A stretch of 33,928 nt of DNA from Oscillospiraceae bacterium (GTDB taxonomy: Bacteria; Bacillota; Clostridia; Oscillospirales; Oscillospiraceae): NCBI GenBank assembly GCA_015068065.1, contig SVLE01000014.1:1-33928 (forward strand), in the 5' to 3' direction. The notes beneath the pieces were generated by a model. The model saw only the letters and a list, made by a program, of their open reading frames with translations. It searched no databases and was not told where the DNA came from. Positions within the stretch are counted from its first letter, which is position 1; each line of letters opens with the position of its first letter. Below are positions 6,292-13,790 of this stretch, piece by piece. Both the position numbers and the translations under genes were made by a program.

Positions 6292-6417
6292 ATGCAAGAA
6301 GACAGCGGCGGCCCTGCTTTCTTCCGAAACTGCAAATGATTTGCCGCCGTAGACTTCTGCGCTCTGTCCGGAATAATCCCGGATAACCAACACAGCCGTC
6401 CGCATACAGCGGCTGTG
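6292..6417 (+). ncRNA. Candidate structured small RNA or gene-less leader
   Basis: The transcript expected from the 6259 promoter has two helices: CGGCGGC/GCCGCCG (6306-6312 with 6343-6349) and CACAGCCG/CGGCTGTG (6391-6398 with 6410-6417). A 15-codon ORF begins at the ATG at 6292 but has no ribosome site. No longer ORF follows before the terminator at 6438. It may be a regulated small RNA, or the leftover leader of a deleted gene. Confidence 0.35.
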
Positions 6418-6437
6418 ATTTCCTCCCATTTCCTCAA

Positions 6438-6475
6438 AAGCAAAGCTCCCGCCGACATCGGCGGGAGCTTTGCTT
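6438..6475. terminator. Strong bidirectional terminator
   Basis: An 18-base perfect stem (AAGCAAAGCTCCCGCCGA) with a 2-base loop is followed by CTTTTG on the minus strand and by TTATTTCTGTTTG on the plus strand. It ends the YfhO gene leftward and probably stops rightward read-through from the lysis operon. Confidence 0.85.
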
Positions 6476-8789
6476 ATTTCTGTTTGCGTTTTTTCAGCAG
6501 TATGGCAATGGTTAACAGGAAGCCCAGCACGGTTAGAGCGAGACCTGGGATTAGACCAGGGGGGGTATAGCGGAAAGAGAGCGTATGCTCGCCCTCGGTC
6601 AGAGCAACGACGATCAGCGCATTGTCCAAAGCGGTGTATTCGGTTTCATCCCCATCCACGAGCACCGACCAGCCGGGTTGAGCAGGGATGGAGGTATAGA
6701 GCCAGCCATCGTTGGTGGCGGTGACCGTGCCTTCCAGCTTTCCGTTGGAGCAGGAGGTGACCTGCAGGGCGTTTTGAGACAACACTTCTGCTGCCCGGGT
6801 TAATGCAGCGCTGTTCAGTTTACAAAAGGAGCTCCAACGGTAAGATACCGGTGCGGTAGTAATGAGGGTGACCTCTACCGCATCGCCTGCAGGGAAAGTG
6901 CCCAGGTAGAGGGTGCAGTCGGTTTCGTTGGTATAGACCTGCCCGTGCAGTGTGCCATTGACGTATAGGAAAGCGTTGTGGTCCTCTATCGGGATAAAAT
7001 GACCGTAGATAGGCTCGCCGTCGGAGGTGAGAGTCCAGGTGGTGGATAGCTCCTCGTCCACACGGATGGGGTCAATGAGAGTAAATACATAGGGCATCTC
7101 ACCGCTGAGGGCAGCCAGCAGGCCGCCTTGACGGGCGAAGGTGCTTTGACCGGTCCAGATAGGATTGAGCAGGTCAAGGCTTGTGAAATAGGCGGGGGAT
7201 GCAGGGAGATTGGTGCGGTAAAGGGTCAAATCGCCGCTTTGGGCCACAGGAATATACCAATCGGGTTTTGTCTCGTCGCTAATGTGGTAGTTTACGCTCA
7301 ACAGCAGGTCAGTTACTGGGGTGGAGCCAAGACCGGTGGACCAGAACCACTTTTGCGCCAATCCAAGGCTACCCAGGATATAGTTGACATCCGCATCGTA
7401 GCTGCTTGAGAAGAAGGTCAGCCCCTTATAACCAAAGGCGGCAGGTTCGTTCCGGCTGCGCTGTACGTCGCTTACGGCACGGGAGAAGCCATCGTCGGCG
7501 CGAATTTCATCCACAAGAGGCTGCATTTGCAGCTTGTAATCATGGTAGCTTGCGTAAGATTCAAACTGCAGTTCCGCGTCCAACCCCCGGAAGATCAGCA
7601 GGGCGTTTGCGCTCATATCCACCGCCAGCACCAAGACCAGCAGGGGGGGCAGGAACTTGGAAAGGTGCACTTCTTTTGTGCGGTCCAGCAGCCACAGCAG
7701 GGCGTCATAGCCCAGCAACAGGACAAAGCAGGACACCACGAAGGACCAGCGTCCGGGGAAGCTGTTGGGGGGCTGAAACAGGTGCCACACCCGGTCCAGA
7801 GGGGCAAACCACAGGCAGAAGAGCAGAAAAGCACCGAACAGAGCGGTACAGCACTTGGACCGTTTCGAGGTATTGGGCAGGAAGAACCAAAGTGCAGCCA
7901 ACAGGACTGCGGGTAAAGAGCAGTAGAGGAAGGCGGAGCCGGTGTAGGTCACAGAATCGTAAGCACCGGGAATGAGCAACTTATAAAACAGGGTGGACAC
8001 AGGCCAGTTGAAGCCCATGGCGAGGGGAGAGGAGGACTCGGCTAGTTTACCGGAGAACATGGACAGGGCGGTGGGCAGCCACAGCCATGCGGACAGGGCC
8101 AGACCAAGCCCTGCCCAGCCAGCAAGACGCAACAGAGGCCTGAATGGGTGTTTTCCTTTACAAAGACACTGCCACAACAGATACAGAGCGCAGAACAGGC
8201 CGGTCATATAGGAGATATACCAGCTGGAGATAAAGCTGACCGTCAGAGCGAACAGCAGGGTGCGGGGGAAGCGGCCGTCCAGCAGATCTTCTGCACCAAT
8301 GAGGAGAACGGGCAGCCACAGCACGCCGTCCAGCCACATGAAGGACATGGCGTAGGCCATGTTGTATGCCATCAGGGCGTAGCACACAGAGAAAGCCAGT
8401 GTGGTCAGGTCATAACGCCCTGTGCGCCGCCGCAGCAGCAGGGAGAACGTAAATCCCGCAAGACCAAGCTTCAGTGCCATCAGAAAGACCACAGCGATGG
8501 GCATATGCTCGTCCGGGCAAAGCAGGGTGAGCAGGGAGAAGGGACTGGATACGTAATAGGAGAAGGTGCCGATATAGCTGCCGCCCAGTGCGGTGTTCCA
8601 GGAGAAGAACACGTCTCCATGTTTCAGGGCGCACAGAAACTCAACGAACTGGTCAGACAGGTCGAAGAGGAGGATAGAGCTGTCTCCAAAAGGGGCGAAG
8701 CCCATAGCCGCACATACAACCAGAAACAGCACGGCAGGCAGAGCGAAGCAGGCAAAACCGGTAAAGAAAGCTGGGCGGCGGTGACGCAC
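6474..8789 (-). CDS. YfhO-family multi-pass membrane protein
   Basis: This 771-residue protein has an N-terminal half of about a dozen membrane helices and an extracellular beta-rich C-terminal part, and it ends in a final helix and a KKRKQK tail. Landmarks include FDLSDQFVEFL near residue 45, SSWYISYMTG near 190 and PNSFPGRWSF near 345. These match the YfhO family, which is related to GT-C glycosyltransferases and in Bacillus is linked to lipoteichoic acid glycosylation. It should sit in the membrane and transfer or flip a lipid-linked sugar (inference). The start is a GTG at 8789, with AAGGAGG 7 bases upstream. It is monocistronic between its own promoter and a terminator. Confidence 0.88.
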   Translation of the reverse strand: MRHRRPAFFTGFACFALPAVLFLVVCAAMGFAPFGDSSILLFDLSDQFVEFLCALKHGDVFFSWNTALGGSYIGTFSYYVSSPFSLLTLLCPDEHMPIAVVFLMALKLGLAGFTFSLLLRRRTGRYDLTTLAFSVCYALMAYNMAYAMSFMWLDGVLWLPVLLIGAEDLLDGRFPRTLLFALTVSFISSWYISYMTGLFCALYLLWQCLCKGKHPFRPLLRLAGWAGLGLALSAWLWLPTALSMFSGKLAESSSPLAMGFNWPVSTLFYKLLIPGAYDSVTYTGSAFLYCSLPAVLLAALWFFLPNTSKRSKCCTALFGAFLLFCLWFAPLDRVWHLFQPPNSFPGRWSFVVSCFVLLLGYDALLWLLDRTKEVHLSKFLPPLLVLVLAVDMSANALLIFRGLDAELQFESYASYHDYKLQMQPLVDEIRADDGFSRAVSDVQRSRNEPAAFGYKGLTFFSSSYDADVNYILGSLGLAQKWFWSTGLGSTPVTDLLLSVNYHISDETKPDWYIPVAQSGDLTLYRTNLPASPAYFTSLDLLNPIWTGQSTFARQGGLLAALSGEMPYVFTLIDPIRVDEELSTTWTLTSDGEPIYGHFIPIEDHNAFLYVNGTLHGQVYTNETDCTLYLGTFPAGDAVEVTLITTAPVSYRWSSFCKLNSAALTRAAEVLSQNALQVTSCSNGKLEGTVTATNDGWLYTSIPAQPGWSVLVDGDETEYTALDNALIVVALTEGEHTLSFRYTPPGLIPGLALTVLGFLLTIAILLKKRKQK

Positions 8790-8818
8790 GGTAGCACCTC
8801 CTTTCCAAAGTTACCCTT

Positions 8819-8847
8819 ATTTTAATCGTATGCCATGTATTTGTCAA
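8819..8847 (-). promoter_or_regulatory. Promoter of the YfhO-family gene
   Basis: Reading leftward, TTGACA (8847-8842) and TAAAAT (8824-8819) are separated by 17 bases. The gene's ribosome site follows about 16 bases downstream. Confidence 0.75.
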
Positions 8848-8853
8848 TCAAAG

Positions 8854-8882
8854 CAAAAGGCCGCCCCGGGATGGGACGGCCT
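8854..8882 (-). terminator. Terminator of the SLC13-type permease gene
   Basis: AGGCCG (8858-8863) pairs with CGGCCT (8877-8882), with further inner G-C pairing. On the minus strand the stem is followed by TTTTGCTTTG. It lies 5 bases past the permease stop codon. Confidence 0.7.
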
Positions 8883-8886
8883 GGTA

Positions 8887-10083
8887 TCAAATCAGTTTGA
8901 GCAACAGCATGAATGCGGTCAGCAGGAACAGGAAACCGAAGTTAAAGGCGGAGAACAGTCTGACATAGTAGGTGGTCTTGCCGGGATTATGCTTGGTGTA
9001 CTGACTGAATGTAATCAGGCTGGCCAGAGAGGCAATCAGTGTGCCCACGCCGCCGATATTCACACCCACCAGCAGGTCGGCATAATTGCCGGTGAACTGG
9101 GACAGGAGGATGGCGGAGGGAACATTGCTGATGCACTGGCAGGACAGCACGCTGAACAACAGAGTACTGCGATCCATCAGAGCGGAGAATACCCAGCGGA
9201 CCACGTCAATGCGGGCCATATTTCCGGCGAACACAAAAAAGAACACAAAGGTGAGCAGCAGGGGGTAGTCCACCATCTTCAGGGCGTGCCGGTCGGAGAA
9301 AAACAGTACCAGCGGGATGATGACAAGGCCGATCCAGTAGGGGATGCCACGGAACACGATGGCGATGGACAGTACGAACAGGACCAGATACAGGACCGTG
9401 CGGCCCACAGGCAAAGTGACCTTCTCATCCGCAACGTGCAGGGGCTCGGCCTTAACGAAGATGAGGCAACACACCGTGATCAGTGCCACAGCCAGCAGAA
9501 AGGGCGGGGCCATGATGGCCATAAACTCCAGATTGGGGATATTGAATTTGGTGTACAGGTACAGGTTCTGAGGGTTGCCGAAGGGGGTGAGCATGCCTCC
9601 CAGATTGGCAGCGATATTCTGCATGACAAAGGTGAAGGCCATGTACTTTTCCTTGCCAGTGGTGGTGAGCACGAAATAACCTAGAGGCAGAAAAGTCAGG
9701 AGGGCCATATCGTTGGCAATGAGCATGGAGCCGATAAAGGTGATGTAGACCAGCGCCAGAACACTCAACCGGGCATTTTTGAAGCAACGCACGATTTTAC
9801 CGGCCAGAATATAAAAGAACTGCACGTTTTTCAGAGCGCACACCACGGCCAGCACGCAGAACAGGCAGGACAGCGTCTTGAAATCGAAGTAGCCCAGATA
9901 TTGTGCATCTACGGGGATGACCAGGGTGGTGAGGAGCGCCGCGGCCAGAGCCACGGACATGACCACGTTTTTGCGGAAAAAGGAAATGAGCTTTTCCAGC
10001 AGGTCCCAATGCAGATGCAGTTGGGGTACATGCCAACCGTGTACAGCGGCACCGCCGGTGGCACCGAGGTGATGAGCGGCCAT
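8887..10083 (-). CDS. SLC13/ArsB-type anion permease
   Basis: This 398-residue protein has about ten membrane helices. Characteristic stretches include FIGSMLIANDMALLTFLPLG and NIAANLGGMLTPFGNPQNLY, which match the Na+/dicarboxylate/sulfate (SLC13) and ArsB/NhaD ion-transporter superfamily. Near the C-terminus CQCISNVPSAILLSQFTGNY looks like the second, symmetry-related substrate loop. The start at 10083 follows AAAGGAG at 7 bases; the frame is open further upstream but without a ribosome site. The first 30 residues are unusually histidine-rich (HHLGATGGAAVHGWHVPQLH). The substrate is unknown: a dicarboxylate, arsenite or other anion is possible. Confidence 0.82.
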   Translation of the reverse strand: MAAHHLGATGGAAVHGWHVPQLHLHWDLLEKLISFFRKNVVMSVALAAALLTTLVIPVDAQYLGYFDFKTLSCLFCVLAVVCALKNVQFFYILAGKIVRCFKNARLSVLALVYITFIGSMLIANDMALLTFLPLGYFVLTTTGKEKYMAFTFVMQNIAANLGGMLTPFGNPQNLYLYTKFNIPNLEFMAIMAPPFLLAVALITVCCLIFVKAEPLHVADEKVTLPVGRTVLYLVLFVLSIAIVFRGIPYWIGLVIIPLVLFFSDRHALKMVDYPLLLTFVFFFVFAGNMARIDVVRWVFSALMDRSTLLFSVLSCQCISNVPSAILLSQFTGNYADLLVGVNIGGVGTLIASLASLITFSQYTKHNPGKTTYYVRLFSAFNFGFLFLLTAFMLLLKLI

Positions 10084-10109
10084 ACTGCAGCTCCTTTCTG
10101 TGATCGCAT

Positions 10110-10162
10110 TTGGTGTGCGCACACCAAGCAGAAAGTATAGCACAGCCTGCCCCTGAGCGCAA
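10110..10162 (-). promoter_or_regulatory. Promoter and palindromic operator of the permease gene
   Basis: Leftward TTGCGC (10162-10157) and TATACT (10139-10134) are 17 bases apart, with an extended TGC. The perfect 18-base palindrome TTGGTGTGCGCACACCAA (10110-10127) begins at about the expected start point. A repressor site at +1 to +18 is the simplest reading. The TTGGT...ACCAA arms are reminiscent of GntR/FadR-type sites. Confidence 0.6.
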
Positions 10163-10218
10163 GAGTGAAATAATATGATTTCATTATGTTTGCGTCAAGG
10201 GAAGAACGGGAGCGGACG

Positions 10219-10247
10219 TTGAAAAGGGAAGAGAACTATGCTAAAGT
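10219..10247 (+). promoter_or_regulatory. Promoter of the LysE-type exporter gene
   Basis: TTGAAA (10219-10224) and TAAAGT (10242-10247) are 17 bases apart, with TGC before the -10 as an extended element. The exporter ATG follows about 40 bases downstream. Confidence 0.65.
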
Positions 10248-10285
10248 ATTCCAAAGAGAAAATATGATTTCTTCGGGAGGTCAAA

Positions 10286-10867
10286 ATGTTCAGCTGGATC
10301 GGGTTTCTTTCCTATGCCATTGTAACAGCGGTCACACCGGGGCCCAACAATATCATGTCCATGTCAAATGCAGGACGGCAGGGGTTTCAAAAGGCCCTTC
10401 CCTTCAACTTTGGCATTCTGACAGGCTTTTCTGTTGTGATGCTGATCTGTACCTTTTTTTGTAATGTACTGTCAACTCTGATACCCAAAATCAGCACTCC
10501 TATGCTGTTTCTGGGTGCCGGATATATCCTCTGGCTGGCGTGGAAGACCTTTCGTAGTTCCTCGGTCATTCAGGAAGATGCGCGATACGGGAACTTTGTG
10601 TCCGGACTGCTTCTGCAGTTTGTAAATCCGAAGATCTATATCTACTGCATCGTATCCATGCAGGCCTACATATTGCCGCATTATCACGGGCAGTGGCCGG
10701 TGCTGACCTTCTTTGCGCTGCTTCTGGCATTTATGGGCTTTGTAAGTACAGTTCTGTGGGCATTGTTTGGCTCTGCGTTCCGGCTGCTCTTTTCCCAATA
10801 TGCAAAAATAACAAATACTGTGATGGCGTTGTTGTTGGTATACTGTGCGCTGTCTCTCTTCCTGTAA
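10286..10867 (+). CDS. LysE/RhtB-family amino-acid exporter
   Basis: This 193-residue protein has about six membrane helices. Near residue 20 it carries the family signature TPGPNN (TAVTPGPNNIMSMSNAGRQG) and, in the middle, LLQFVNPKIYIYCIVSM, the usual conserved NPK segment. LysE/RhtB proteins export amino acids such as lysine, threonine or homoserine by proton exchange. The substrate here cannot be read from the sequence. The ATG at 10286 follows TCGGGAGGTCAAA. The gene has its own promoter and is followed by a separate promoter for the next gene, so it is probably expressed alone. Confidence 0.88.
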   Translation: MFSWIGFLSYAIVTAVTPGPNNIMSMSNAGRQGFQKALPFNFGILTGFSVVMLICTFFCNVLSTLIPKISTPMLFLGAGYILWLAWKTFRSSSVIQEDARYGNFVSGLLLQFVNPKIYIYCIVSMQAYILPHYHGQWPVLTFFALLLAFMGFVSTVLWALFGSAFRLLFSQYAKITNTVMALLLVYCALSLFL

Positions 10868-10879
10868 AAAAGAAGAGAC

Positions 10880-10908
10880 TTGCAAAAAACGGCGAATACA
10901 GGTATGAT
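10880..10908 (+). promoter_or_regulatory. Promoter of the TSCPD-domain gene
   Basis: TTGCAA (10880-10885) and TATGAT (10903-10908) are separated by exactly 17 bases. It starts just after the LysE-type gene ends. Confidence 0.65.
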
Positions 10909-10954
10909 ATGGAACACAAAGCCAGTCCGGCTTCGGTCGGAAGAAGGAGGAACC

Positions 10955-11197
10955 ATGACCATTGAATATATGCCCCGGGGGGTCTGCTCCCGGAAGATGA
11001 CCATTGAGGTAGAGGATGGCATCATCCGTTCGGTACAGGTGGATGGAGGATGTAACGGCAATCTGCAGGGTATCTCCCGCCTGGTGGAAGGGATGCCGGT
11101 AGAGGAGGCCGTCTCTCGAATGGAGGGCATCCGCTGCGGCTGGAAAAATACTTCCTGCCCGGATCAGATGGCCCAGGCACTCAAACAGTATAAGTAA
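10955..11197 (+). CDS. TSCPD-domain protein (TIGR03905-like)
   Basis: This 80-residue protein begins MTIEYMPRGVCSRKM and ends with the motif GIRCGWKNTSCPDQMAQALK, which contains TSCPD. The whole protein corresponds to the short stand-alone TSCPD family, whose domain also occurs at the end of some ribonucleotide reductases. Three or four conserved cysteines (in GVCSR, GGCNGN, IRCG and TSCPD) could bind a metal. AAGGAGG lies 5 bases before the ATG. It is transcribed from its own promoter and closed by a terminator. The biochemical role of the family is not established. Confidence 0.85.
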   Translation: MTIEYMPRGVCSRKMTIEVEDGIIRSVQVDGGCNGNLQGISRLVEGMPVEEAVSRMEGIRCGWKNTSCPDQMAQALKQYK

Positions 11198-11203
11198 GGA
11201 TAA

Positions 11204-11239
11204 AAATGTCCGGCACGGAAGGCTCCGCGCCGGACATTT
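11204..11239 (+). terminator. Terminator after the TSCPD-domain gene
   Basis: AAATGTCCGGC (11204-11214) pairs perfectly with GCCGGACATTT (11229-11239). The T run is short, but the place, just after the stop, fits a terminator. Confidence 0.75.
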
Positions 11240-11382
11240 ACATAAAGGCAAATAATTCTGCTGAAATGAATATTGCTAATGAGAAATATGCAGAAAGAGG
11301 TAGAAAATAGTGCGGAATTGCAGGAAATTGAAATTACAACAAGATTAAGATTCGTTTCGAAGAAAACTTACGTAAAATTTAG

Positions 11383-11412
11383 TTGACATAAACATGGGGA
11401 GAGTGTTATACT
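11383..11412 (+). promoter_or_regulatory. Promoter of the microprotein transcript
   Basis: TTGACA (11383-11388) and TATACT (11407-11412) are 18 bases apart. Transcription would start near 11419 and cover two very short ORFs before a terminator. The 140 bases upstream (11240-11382) are AT-rich and hold no gene that I can support. Confidence 0.75.
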
Positions 11413-11447
11413 TGCTCTATCCCAAAAAGAAAGAAGGTGAACAGAGA

Positions 11448-11564
11448 ATGACCAATACCGTGAACATCCGGAATCTGATCCGGGAAAAGGGCGATATCGA
11501 CGAGATGATTTTTGCCAGTCAGGGCAAGGACGCAGGCCAGACGCAGATCCACAGCGACCGCTGA
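11448..11564 (+). CDS. 38-residue microprotein
   Basis: The ORF begins MTNTVNIRNLIREKGDIDEM and ends QTQIHSDR. It is soluble, mixed-charge, without cysteines, signal peptide or membrane segment. An AGAAGGTGA ribosome site lies about 8 bases upstream, and a canonical promoter precedes it. It is absent from usual gene calls because of its length. Its stop overlaps the ribosome site of a second tiny ORF. It could be a functional small protein, a leader peptide whose translation controls the terminator, or the remains of a longer gene. I do not recognise a family. Confidence 0.5.
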   Translation: MTNTVNIRNLIREKGDIDEMIFASQGKDAGQTQIHSDR

Positions 11565-11580
11565 AAGGGAGGAAGCAGTT

Positions 11581-11610
11581 ATGCCAGCCGATATTGGCTC
11601 GAATAAGTAA
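11581..11610 (+). CDS. 9-residue ORF with strong ribosome site
   Basis: ATG at 11581 reads MPADIGSNK and stops at 11608-11610. AAAGGGAGG (11564-11572) lies 8 bases upstream, a near-perfect ribosome site for so short a peptide. The stop codon touches the first arm of the terminator hairpin. That arrangement would let a ribosome at the stop interfere with hairpin formation, as in attenuation. Confidence 0.35.
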   Translation: MPADIGSNK

Positions 11611-11655
11611 ACCGCCGCAGGAGGAATGACCTCGCTGCGGCGGTTGGTTTTTTAT
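11610..11655 (+). terminator. Strong terminator of the microprotein transcript
   Basis: AACCGCCGCAG (starting at 11609-11610) pairs with CTGCGGCGGTT (11635-11645), followed by GGTTTTTTAT. It also lies directly at the 3' end of coaBC coming from the other side. Confidence 0.85.
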
Positions 11656-12851
11656 ACGGATTTAGATAGCTCCAGAGCCTTGTCCAGAATGGCATTGGCC
11701 ACGTCATCCTTGCTCATCAGGGGCAGCTCCACGCAGTCCTTGTGGGTGATAAGGGTCATCACATTGGTGTCAACGCCGAAGCCTGCGCCCTCCACCTTCA
11801 GGTTGTTGGCGGCAATCATGTGGATGGATTTTTTCTCCAGCTTGGCGCGGCTGTTTTCCAGCATATTCTCCGTTTCCATGGAGAAGCCGCAGATCACCTG
11901 ACCGGGGCGCTTGCGTTCGCCCAGATACTTCAGCACGTCCTGGGTGCGCTGCAGGGGGATGGACAGGTCGCCGTCCTTCTTCTTAATTTTGTTGTCACTG
12001 TAATCGGCGGGAGTGTAGTCGGCCACGGCGGCAGCCTTGAAGATGAAGTCGGCATCCGCAGCCCGGGCGGTTACCTCACGGTAGAGGTCTGCGGCGGAGC
12101 GGATGGGGACTGCATTAACAAAGTGGGGCGGCGTCAGCGCGGTGGGGCCGGATACCAGAGTCACATCCGCGCCCCGATAGGCAGCCATGCGGGCCAGAGC
12201 ATAGCCCATCTTGCCCGAGGAGTGGTTGGTCAGATAGCGCACCGGGTCCAGAGACTCTTGTGTGGGGCCGGCGGTGACCAGCACCTTTTTGCCCTCCAGA
12301 TCGTGGGGCAGGGCGATGGCGTGAAGGATGTGTTCCAAAAGCACCTCGGGCTCAGGCAGTTTGCCCGCGCCAACCGCGCCGCAGGCCAAACGACCACTGG
12401 CAGGGGAAATTACTTGCCACCCGTAGCGGCGCAGAATGCCCAGATTGTCCTGGGTCACCTGATTTTCATACATGTTGGTGTTCATGGCCGGGGCGATGAG
12501 CTTGGGGCAGCGGCAGGCCAGTACCGTGGTGGTCAGCATATCGTCCGCCAGACCGTGGGCCAGCTTGGCACACACGTTGGCAGTAGCGGGGGCGATGATG
12601 ACCAGATCGGTCCGCTCTGCCACAGAGATGTGCTCCACATGATGGACGAAGTTGCGGTCAAAGGTGTCGGTGAGACACTTGTTGCCCGTGAGCTGCTCAA
12701 AGGTGAGCGGGGCGATGAACTGGGTGGCGTTTTCGGTCATGATGACCTGCACGTGACAGTGTTGCTTTACCAGCGCCGAGGCCAGTGCCGCGGCCTTATA
12801 CGCGGCGATGCCGCCGGTAACGCCCAGCAGGACAGATTTTCCCTTCAGCAT
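11652..12851 (-). CDS. coaBC: Bifunctional phosphopantothenoylcysteine synthetase/decarboxylase
   Basis: This 399-residue enzyme catalyses two steps of coenzyme A synthesis: CTP-dependent joining of cysteine to 4'-phosphopantothenate (CoaB), then FMN-dependent decarboxylation to 4'-phosphopantetheine (CoaC). The N-terminal CoaC half has the GVTGGIAAYKA flavin segment, PAMNTNMY, and the cysteine of SGRLACGAVGAGKLPE. The CoaB half from about residue 190 has VTAGPTQE and the KIKKKDGD...LQRTQDVL segment. The ATG at 12851 follows GGAGGG. It is read leftward, opposite the pantothenate uptake and kinase genes, from a promoter overlapping a long inverted repeat. Confidence 0.95.
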   Translation of the reverse strand: MLKGKSVLLGVTGGIAAYKAAALASALVKQHCHVQVIMTENATQFIAPLTFEQLTGNKCLTDTFDRNFVHHVEHISVAERTDLVIIAPATANVCAKLAHGLADDMLTTTVLACRCPKLIAPAMNTNMYENQVTQDNLGILRRYGWQVISPASGRLACGAVGAGKLPEPEVLLEHILHAIALPHDLEGKKVLVTAGPTQESLDPVRYLTNHSSGKMGYALARMAAYRGADVTLVSGPTALTPPHFVNAVPIRSAADLYREVTARAADADFIFKAAAVADYTPADYSDNKIKKKDGDLSIPLQRTQDVLKYLGERKRPGQVICGFSMETENMLENSRAKLEKKSIHMIAANNLKVEGAGFGVDTNVMTLITHKDCVELPLMSKDDVANAILDKALELSKSV

Positions 12852-12945
12852 AGCGATCCCTCCGTCATTTGAGGTGAATTTTCCCATATATTATACCATC
12901 TTTTCCGGTTGCCGCGCAGCGGCGAGGAAAAGGGTTAAGATCAAA

Positions 12946-12995
12946 GTATAATATCCGCTTGCGGATATTATACCAAAAGGGCGGGCCGGTGTAAA
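12946..12995 (-). promoter_or_regulatory. coaBC promoter overlapping a 28-base inverted repeat
   Basis: Leftward TTTACA (12995-12990) and TATAAT (12972-12967) are 17 bases apart with an extended TGG. The inverted repeat GTATAATATCCGC-TT-GCGGATATTATAC (12946-12973) covers the -10 and the start point. A second extended -10 (TGGTATAAT) lies nearer the gene, ending at about 12890. The repeat may be an operator or an early mRNA hairpin. Confidence 0.65.
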
Positions 12996-13042
12996 GGATA
13001 GAAAGGTGAGGGACAATAAATGGAAAACAGAACGTGAATGTA

Positions 13043-13071
13043 TTGAAATTTGGGATGATTTCCTGTATAAT
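13043..13071 (+). promoter_or_regulatory. Promoter of the panT-like/coaX operon
   Basis: TTGAAA (13043-13048) and TATAAT (13066-13071) are separated by 17 bases. The roughly 70-base leader contains CCCGGCA/TGCCGGG and CCCC-ACA-GGGG helices, but no known riboswitch was recognised. Confidence 0.75.
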
Positions 13072-13147
13072 ATTTCCGCCCGGCAGGTGTGCCGGGACAG
13101 TTTGCGTTGCATCCCCACAGGGGAGTGACAGCAGGAGGTAATCGAAT

Positions 13148-13768
13148 ATGAAACAAAAAACAAAGGACACCCGCTGGATGGTGGGCGTTGCCATGATGGC
13201 GGCTATTGTTGTACTGCTGGCCAACACACCATTGGGCCTTATCCCGTTGCCTATGATCAATGCGACCACCACCCATATTCCTGTGATTGTGGGAGCAATT
13301 CTTCTGGGGCCCTTGGCAGGAGGTATTTTGGGTGGCGTATTTGGTGTTTGTTCTCTTATTAGTAATACCATAGCCCCCAAAGTGGTTTCGTTTTGCTTTT
13401 CCCCCTTTCTCAGCACTACGGGAGCTGTGGGGGCTACAAAGGCGTTGTGGGTCAGTGTGGGCTGCCGTATCCTGATCGGTGTAGTGGCCGGATGGCTGTG
13501 GATCGGACTGAAAAAGATTAAAGTCGCAGATCTGGTAGCCCTGCCCATCGTGGGCTTTGTTGGCTCCATGACCAATACCGTGACGGTGATGTTCAGCATC
13601 CTGTTCCTGTTCCGCGCGGAATATGCCCAGGCCAAGAACATCGCCATGGAAGCGTTTTACGACTTCGTCATCGGCGTGGTCACCGGCACGGGTGTGCTGG
13701 AAGCTATCGTGGCCCTGATTCTTGTCACGGTGATCGGAAAGGCGCTGCTGAAAGCATTTAAAGGATAA
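13148..13768 (+). CDS. ECF transporter S component, probably for pantothenate
   Basis: This 206-residue integral membrane protein has about six helices, with a conserved N-terminus (TRWMVGVAMMAAIVVLL) and GPLAGGILGGVFGVCSL, typical of energy-coupling-factor substrate-binding components (Pfam ECF_trnsprt). The ATP-using EcfA/EcfT module is not in this window and is probably shared. The gene is 22 bases upstream of coaX in the same operon and opposite coaBC, so pantothenate (PanT) is the likely substrate; this is context, not direct evidence. The ATG follows AGGAGG at 8 bases. Confidence 0.82.
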   Translation: MKQKTKDTRWMVGVAMMAAIVVLLANTPLGLIPLPMINATTTHIPVIVGAILLGPLAGGILGGVFGVCSLISNTIAPKVVSFCFSPFLSTTGAVGATKALWVSVGCRILIGVVAGWLWIGLKKIKVADLVALPIVGFVGSMTNTVTVMFSILFLFRAEYAQAKNIAMEAFYDFVIGVVTGTGVLEAIVALILVTVIGKALLKAFKG

Positions 13769-13790
13769 AATCTCCACAGGGGTGAGTTTT

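Noticed and set aside
1-6480. Attachment sites and integrase for the phage-derived cassette
   Set aside because: I looked for direct repeats near 1-160 and 6230-6480 and for a recombinase gene and found none. The left flank lies outside the window, so a site there cannot be excluded.
8148-9684. Long Gln- and Glu-rich plus-strand frames opposite the YfhO and permease genes
   Set aside because: These arise from the complement of membrane-helix codons. No ribosome sites or known domains are present.
13072-13147. A possible riboswitch in the panT-like leader
   Set aside because: Two small hairpins are present, but no known aptamer consensus or terminator/antiterminator pair could be recognised in about 70 bases.
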